Positions 6,384-10,128 of a stretch of DNA of 10,128 nt are shown in pieces. The stretch's first letter is position 1. Each line of letters begins with the position of its first letter. The notes below the pieces were generated by a model. The model was not told the DNA's origin and did no database searches. It saw nothing but the letters and a program-made list of their open reading frames with translations. The stretch comes from Bacteroidota bacterium (GTDB taxonomy: Bacteria > Bacteroidota > Bacteroidia > NS11-12g > UBA955), in NCBI GenBank assembly GCA_018969565.1, contig JAGWYC010000054.1:1-10128 (forward strand). Direction: 5' to 3'. Both the position numbers and the translations under genes were made by a program.

Positions 6384-7541
6384 ATGAATGCCTACGAGCT
6401 GAAACGCTTTTTCAAGGTTATCCTGTTCCTGCTGGCCCTGCTGATTGGCAGTGTGACGCTGTATTTCAGCAACCGGCTGGTGCGCAAGCTGGCGGTGGAA
6501 GAGCGCAAGAAGGTGGCCCTTTGGGCGGAGGCTCAGAAGAAGATTGTTTCGGCCAGCGAAGAAGAAGCGGGCTTCTTCCTGCGCATCCTGGAAGAAAATA
6601 CCACCATCCCGGTTATCCTGGAAAGCGACGGGCTTCTGATTCCGCGCAACCTGGATTCGCTGCGCTCACTGGACACGGCCTGGGTGCGGAATCAGATGTT
6701 GCTCTTCCGCGACCAGAACGAGCCCATCAGCATACGCATTGATGAAAATACCATCAACAGGGTGTATTACGGTGAATCGCTGCTGCTGCGGCAACTGCGC
6801 TATTATCCCATGTTTGCCCTGGCCCTGGTAGCGGTGTTCACACTGGTTTCCTACTTCGCCTTCAGCTATTCCCGCAAAAGCGAGCAAAACCAGGTTTGGG
6901 TGGGTCTGGCCAAGGAAACCGCCCATCAGCTCGGAACCCCTATTACCAGTCTGGCCGGCTGGATTGACTACCTCGAGGCGGAACTGGGCTCGCTGCCCGA
7001 CGATGCCGCCGCCGAGATGCGCAAGGACATCATCCGGCTGAACATCATCACCGAACGCTTCAGCAAGATTGGCTCCGAGCCCATCATCCGCGATGTGGAC
7101 ATCAACCGCGCCCTGGAACGCGCCATCAGCTACATGGAAACGCGCAGCGGCTCGGGCGTGGTCTATGAATTTCATCCGCTGAGTAAAACCGTATTCTGTC
7201 CGCTGAACAATAACCTCTTCGACTGGGTCATCGAGAACCTGTCCAAGAACAGCATGGACGCCATGGAAGGGCAGGGGCGCATCACCTTCACCCTGACCGA
7301 AAAAGATAAATTCATCGCGCTGGATGTGAGCGACACCGGAAAAGGTATTCCTTCAAACAAGTTCAAAACCGTGTTCAAACCGGGCTATACCTCGCGCCTG
7401 CGCGGCTGGGGCCTTGGTTTGTCGCTGGCCAAACGCATCATCGAGAACTACCACCGGGGGCAGATTTTTGTGAAAGAATCCGCGCCCGGACATACTACCT
7501 TCCGCATCTTGTTGCGCAAGTCCGTGCAACGTTCCGGCTAA
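6384..7541 (+). CDS. Membrane sensor histidine kinase without adjacent response regulator
   Basis: A 385-residue inner-membrane sensor kinase that would autophosphorylate on His and pass the phosphate to a response regulator. Helix 1 is at about 7-29 and helix 2 at about 142-164, enclosing a periplasmic sensor of about 110 residues with no motif I recognise. There is no clear HAMP domain. The H-box is AKETAHQLGTPITSL with His181. The ATPase domain shows the N-box ENLSKNSMDAM (Asn285, Asn289), the G1 box DTGKGI at 317-322, and the G2 box RGWGLGLSLAKRI from Arg340. The KPGYTSRLRGWGLGLS wording is typical of Bacteroidota kinases. I chose ATG 6384 because it precedes the first membrane helix directly and lies just past a strong promoter; the frame stays open back to an ATG at 6252, but that would overlap the cyclase gene. 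No regulator gene is in the window. The PKD gene follows after 24 bases. Confidence 0.93.
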   Translation: MNAYELKRFFKVILFLLALLIGSVTLYFSNRLVRKLAVEERKKVALWAEAQKKIVSASEEEAGFFLRILEENTTIPVILESDGLLIPRNLDSLRSLDTAWVRNQMLLFRDQNEPISIRIDENTINRVYYGESLLLRQLRYYPMFALALVAVFTLVSYFAFSYSRKSEQNQVWVGLAKETAHQLGTPITSLAGWIDYLEAELGSLPDDAAAEMRKDIIRLNIITERFSKIGSEPIIRDVDINRALERAISYMETRSGSGVVYEFHPLSKTVFCPLNNNLFDWVIENLSKNSMDAMEGQGRITFTLTEKDKFIALDVSDTGKGIPSNKFKTVFKPGYTSRLRGWGLGLSLAKRIIENYHRGQIFVKESAPGHTTFRILLRKSVQRSG

Positions 7542-7565
7542 ACTTTCGTCTTTATCTCATCCGCT

Positions 7566-10128
7566 ATGCGCTTTTTACTGACCCTGTTCCTTCCGGTTTT
7601 GAGTTTCCTGCCGCGACTGGAAGCGCAAAGCTGCAAGGTGGTTTCAGCGGATTATGTATGCGTTTCCGAACTGATTTCCTTCAAGGTGCAGGTGAGCGGA
7701 GGAAGCGCCACAGGCTGGTCCTGGGCCTTCGGCGACGGACAGACCTCCACCCTCAGCGAGCCGGGAAATCGCTATGCCAAGGCAGGCACCTACACCGTTC
7801 AGGTGACGGTTCAATTAGCCGGAGGCGGTTCTTGTCAGGCGCAGAAAACCATTGAAGTTTATGCGCTTCCCAATGCGCAACTTTCCCTGGTTTCCATAGA
7901 CAGTTGTCTGAACAGCAATAAAATCTGCCTGAAAGACCTGTCGAAGCCCGCCACTGCTTCCCAACAAATCACCTCCCGCATTATCCTTTGGGACGATGGC
8001 GCGGCAAGCAGCAGCAGCACCCCGGCGGCCGACCCCATTTCCTGCCACAGCTATGCCCGCAAGGGTGTTTTTCAGGTGTTGATGGAAGTGGTGGACAACA
8101 AAGGCTGCAAAGCCCGTGCAAGCATCCGCGCCGCCGTGGTGGACGATATCCGCGCCCGCTTCAGCTATCAGCTCCGCGATTACTGCGACTCGGCGGTAGT
8201 TTGCTTTGACGATGCCAGCGATACCGGAAAAGCCAGCATGGCTCAATGGCAGTGGAAACAGAACGGAACCACGCTGAGCAAGCCCAGGTCCTGGTGTACC
8301 ACCCTGAAGAGCGCCGGCGACCTCCGTTTGCAGTATTGGGCCGAAAACCAGTACGGCTGCCGGGATACCTTCAACGATACCATCCGCTACCGCCCCACGG
8401 TGCTGAACCCGAAGATCCGGATGAACATTCACCGCACCTGTTACGGGAAGAAGGAACTCTTCACCACCGAAACCGACAGCATTCCCGGTGCGCGCTACTT
8501 CTGGAACCTGTACGATATCCGCGAGTCCGGCAACCGCATCTATTCCACCGATACGGCAGGTGTTTTTGCCGTGGAACAGCCCGGCCGCTACCGCATCACT
8601 CTGCAAGTGGTAAAAGGCTACTGTGTAGCCCGCGTGGACGACACCCTGCTCGTTTTGGGCCCAAAGGCGCTGGCCAAGCTGGGCAACGACGTGCAATGCC
8701 GGCTGCGCGATACCGTGTATTTCGAAGACCGCAGCGATTACTGGGGCGTTACCCGGCCCGGAAGAATCTGGTTCTTCAACGACATGAAGGCTGCTTCCTG
8801 CACCACGCGCAACAGCAGCAAGCCCGATTACAGTTGCAACTACAGCCTGCAAAAGCTGGCGCGACACTGGTATGCCGACAGCCAGCGCTGCTGGTTTCCC
8901 ACGCTGATTGTGCGGGATTCGGCAACAGGATGCGCCGATACCATGCCGCTGACCGTGCGCGTCCGACGTATGGAGCAGACCGACATCTACACGGTAAAAC
9001 AGCCGCCCCTGTTCTGTACCGGGCAGTTGGTGGAATTCCGCCGCGCCAAAAACGACCCCTGCGAAATCCCGGTGGTGAAGTTCAAGAGCGACCGCTACAA
9101 CAGCGACACCTTCATTCCCTTTAAATATTCCTACCGCTATCAGAAAGGCAAGGGCTGGCAAACACCCGGCTTCATCCTGCTGGCGGGGAGCCTGCAAAAG
9201 GCCAAACCCGGTCCCGGCGGAACCATACAATTCACACCCGGCAGCAATTACTGTCTGGACACCATGTGGAAAGACAGCATGCTGCACCTGCTGCGCACAC
9301 CCGATCCGTCTGTGGACCTGCGCATCCTGAGCGAGTGCAAGCCCTACAAGGTGCGCGCCTACTTCCGCAGCCGGGAATTCGACAGCCTGAAGTTCCTGTA
9401 TTTCGACTGGGGCGACGGCCACATCACGTATATCAATCCCAAAGGCCGCGATACCATTCTGGACAGTCTGGACCACGTGTATGCCAAAGCCGGCCGTTAC
9501 GACCTGTTCAGCCTGGCGGAAAACGTGCGCAAATGCGAAGGGCGGCACAACGACCAGATTGCCCTGGGCAGCTTCATCAACATCACCACCCCCGGCGGCT
9601 CCTGTCCGGGCGCATCGTATCAGTTCAGCGTGCAGACCGGCACCTACCGCGGCTCACCCATCAAGCCCGGAAACGGCGCCACAGCCATCCGCTGGCTCAT
9701 GGGCGACGGAACGGAATACCGCGACAGCTTCCAGACCCTGACCCATCAATACCGCAGCGGCGGCAGCTTCCTGGTGCGGGTGGAGCTCACCGACAGCGCA
9801 GGCTGCAAAGACACCGGCACGGCACTGTTTCAGGTTACCGATGTGCGTGCGGGCATCCGCCTGCCGGCAAGGCGCTTCCTGTGCAGCGAAATCATTCAGT
9901 TCTACGATTCCTCCTATCTGCTCTTTGCCGCACCCGGAGAAAAGATTACAGGATATTGGTGGTCTTTCGGCGCGGCGGGCAACTTCTCCACCCTGAAAGA
10001 CCCCTTTAAATCCTATACCCAGAGCGGAACCTATGTGGTAACGCATTCCGTGGTAACCAGCAACGGCTGCCGCGACACCATCCGGCGCACGGTGAAGCTG
10101 GACGGCCCCGAACCCGACTTCATCATTG
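7566..10128 (+). CDS. Secreted cysteine-rich PKD-repeat surface protein (3' end outside window)
   Basis: An open frame of 854 codons that continues past the right edge. Residues 1-20 form a signal peptide (MRFLLTLFLPVLSFLPRLEA, likely cut before Gln21), so it is exported. The mature part is a chain of beta-sandwich modules of PKD type: FGDG at 55-58 followed by GTYTVQV, WGDG at 615-618 followed by AGRYDLF, MGDG at 712-715 followed by GGSFLVRV, and a degenerate WSFGAAG near 799-805 followed by SGTYVV. Modules between about 100 and 600 are more divergent. Several modules close with a Gly-Cys-x-Asp-Thr motif (264-268, 455-459, 746-750, 834-838; partly kept at 180-181). In Bacteroidota such proteins are usually surface or secreted adhesins, often ending in a type IX secretion sorting domain; that end is not in view. 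No enzyme domain is visible. It lies 24 bases after the kinase gene and is probably co-transcribed. Confidence 0.88.
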   Translation, partial: MRFLLTLFLPVLSFLPRLEAQSCKVVSADYVCVSELISFKVQVSGGSATGWSWAFGDGQTSTLSEPGNRYAKAGTYTVQVTVQLAGGGSCQAQKTIEVYALPNAQLSLVSIDSCLNSNKICLKDLSKPATASQQITSRIILWDDGAASSSSTPAADPISCHSYARKGVFQVLMEVVDNKGCKARASIRAAVVDDIRARFSYQLRDYCDSAVVCFDDASDTGKASMAQWQWKQNGTTLSKPRSWCTTLKSAGDLRLQYWAENQYGCRDTFNDTIRYRPTVLNPKIRMNIHRTCYGKKELFTTETDSIPGARYFWNLYDIRESGNRIYSTDTAGVFAVEQPGRYRITLQVVKGYCVARVDDTLLVLGPKALAKLGNDVQCRLRDTVYFEDRSDYWGVTRPGRIWFFNDMKAASCTTRNSSKPDYSCNYSLQKLARHWYADSQRCWFPTLIVRDSATGCADTMPLTVRVRRMEQTDIYTVKQPPLFCTGQLVEFRRAKNDPCEIPVVKFKSDRYNSDTFIPFKYSYRYQKGKGWQTPGFILLAGSLQKAKPGPGGTIQFTPGSNYCLDTMWKDSMLHLLRTPDPSVDLRILSECKPYKVRAYFRSREFDSLKFLYFDWGDGHITYINPKGRDTILDSLDHVYAKAGRYDLFSLAENVRKCEGRHNDQIALGSFINITTPGGSCPGASYQFSVQTGTYRGSPIKPGNGATAIRWLMGDGTEYRDSFQTLTHQYRSGGSFLVRVELTDSAGCKDTGTALFQVTDVRAGIRLPARRFLCSEIIQFYDSSYLLFAAPGEKITGYWWSFGAAGNFSTLKDPFKSYTQSGTYVVTHSVVTSNGCRDTIRRTVKLDGPEPDFII

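Noticed and set aside
7815..9548. Long open frame of 577 codons on the minus strand
   Set aside because: It lies wholly inside the PKD gene, which has a signal peptide and recognisable modules in its own frame. The antisense translation is low in recognisable motifs and rich in Ala, Gly, Val and His, as expected of a shadow frame in GC-rich coding DNA.

Overview
The window looks like chromosome from a moderately GC-rich member of the Bacteroidota, perhaps an environmental Chitinophagales- or Sphingobacteriales-like lineage. Three things support this: no clear Shine-Dalgarno sequences ahead of the genes, a promoter matching the Bacteroidota TTTG / TAnnTTTG pattern, and family-level content (a small STAS protein directly upstream of ribonuclease Z, a HGNGTH-type cyclase, a PKD-repeat surface protein with many cysteines). 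The exact lineage cannot be fixed from the sequence. No mobile element, CRISPR array, tRNA or rRNA was seen.

Layout. Bases 1-101 hold nothing I can support; short open frames enter from the left edge but none is recognisable. Bases 102-3149 (+) carry a 10-helix P-type cation ATPase and, 24 bases later, a small two-helix membrane protein with a PH-like cytosolic part. Bases 3146-6321 (-) carry four genes read right to left: cyclase-family hydrolase, GT9 glycosyltransferase, then after a 97-base AT-rich gap with a hairpin, a STAS protein and ribonuclease Z. Both gene pairs in this block share a 4-base ATGA stop/start overlap. The + and - blocks converge at 3146-3149, where their stop codons share TTAA.

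Bases 6322-6383 are a compact divergent promoter region. From it a sensor histidine kinase (6384-7541, +) is read rightwards. After 24 bases it is followed by a large secreted PKD-repeat protein that runs off the right edge at 10128.

How they fit together. ATPase plus membrane protein is a likely ion-transport unit. STAS plus RNase Z is a likely coupled regulatory/tRNA-processing pair. Cyclase plus glycosyltransferase is translationally coupled, but its joint purpose is unclear. Kinase plus PKD protein may be an envelope-sensing kinase and a surface structural protein sharing one transcript. The most interesting signals are the overlapping divergent promoters with near-leaderless starts and a dyad between them, the acidic replacement of the STAS phospho-serine site, and the unusual ion-site residues of the ATPase. 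I did not find a convincing wholly new system.
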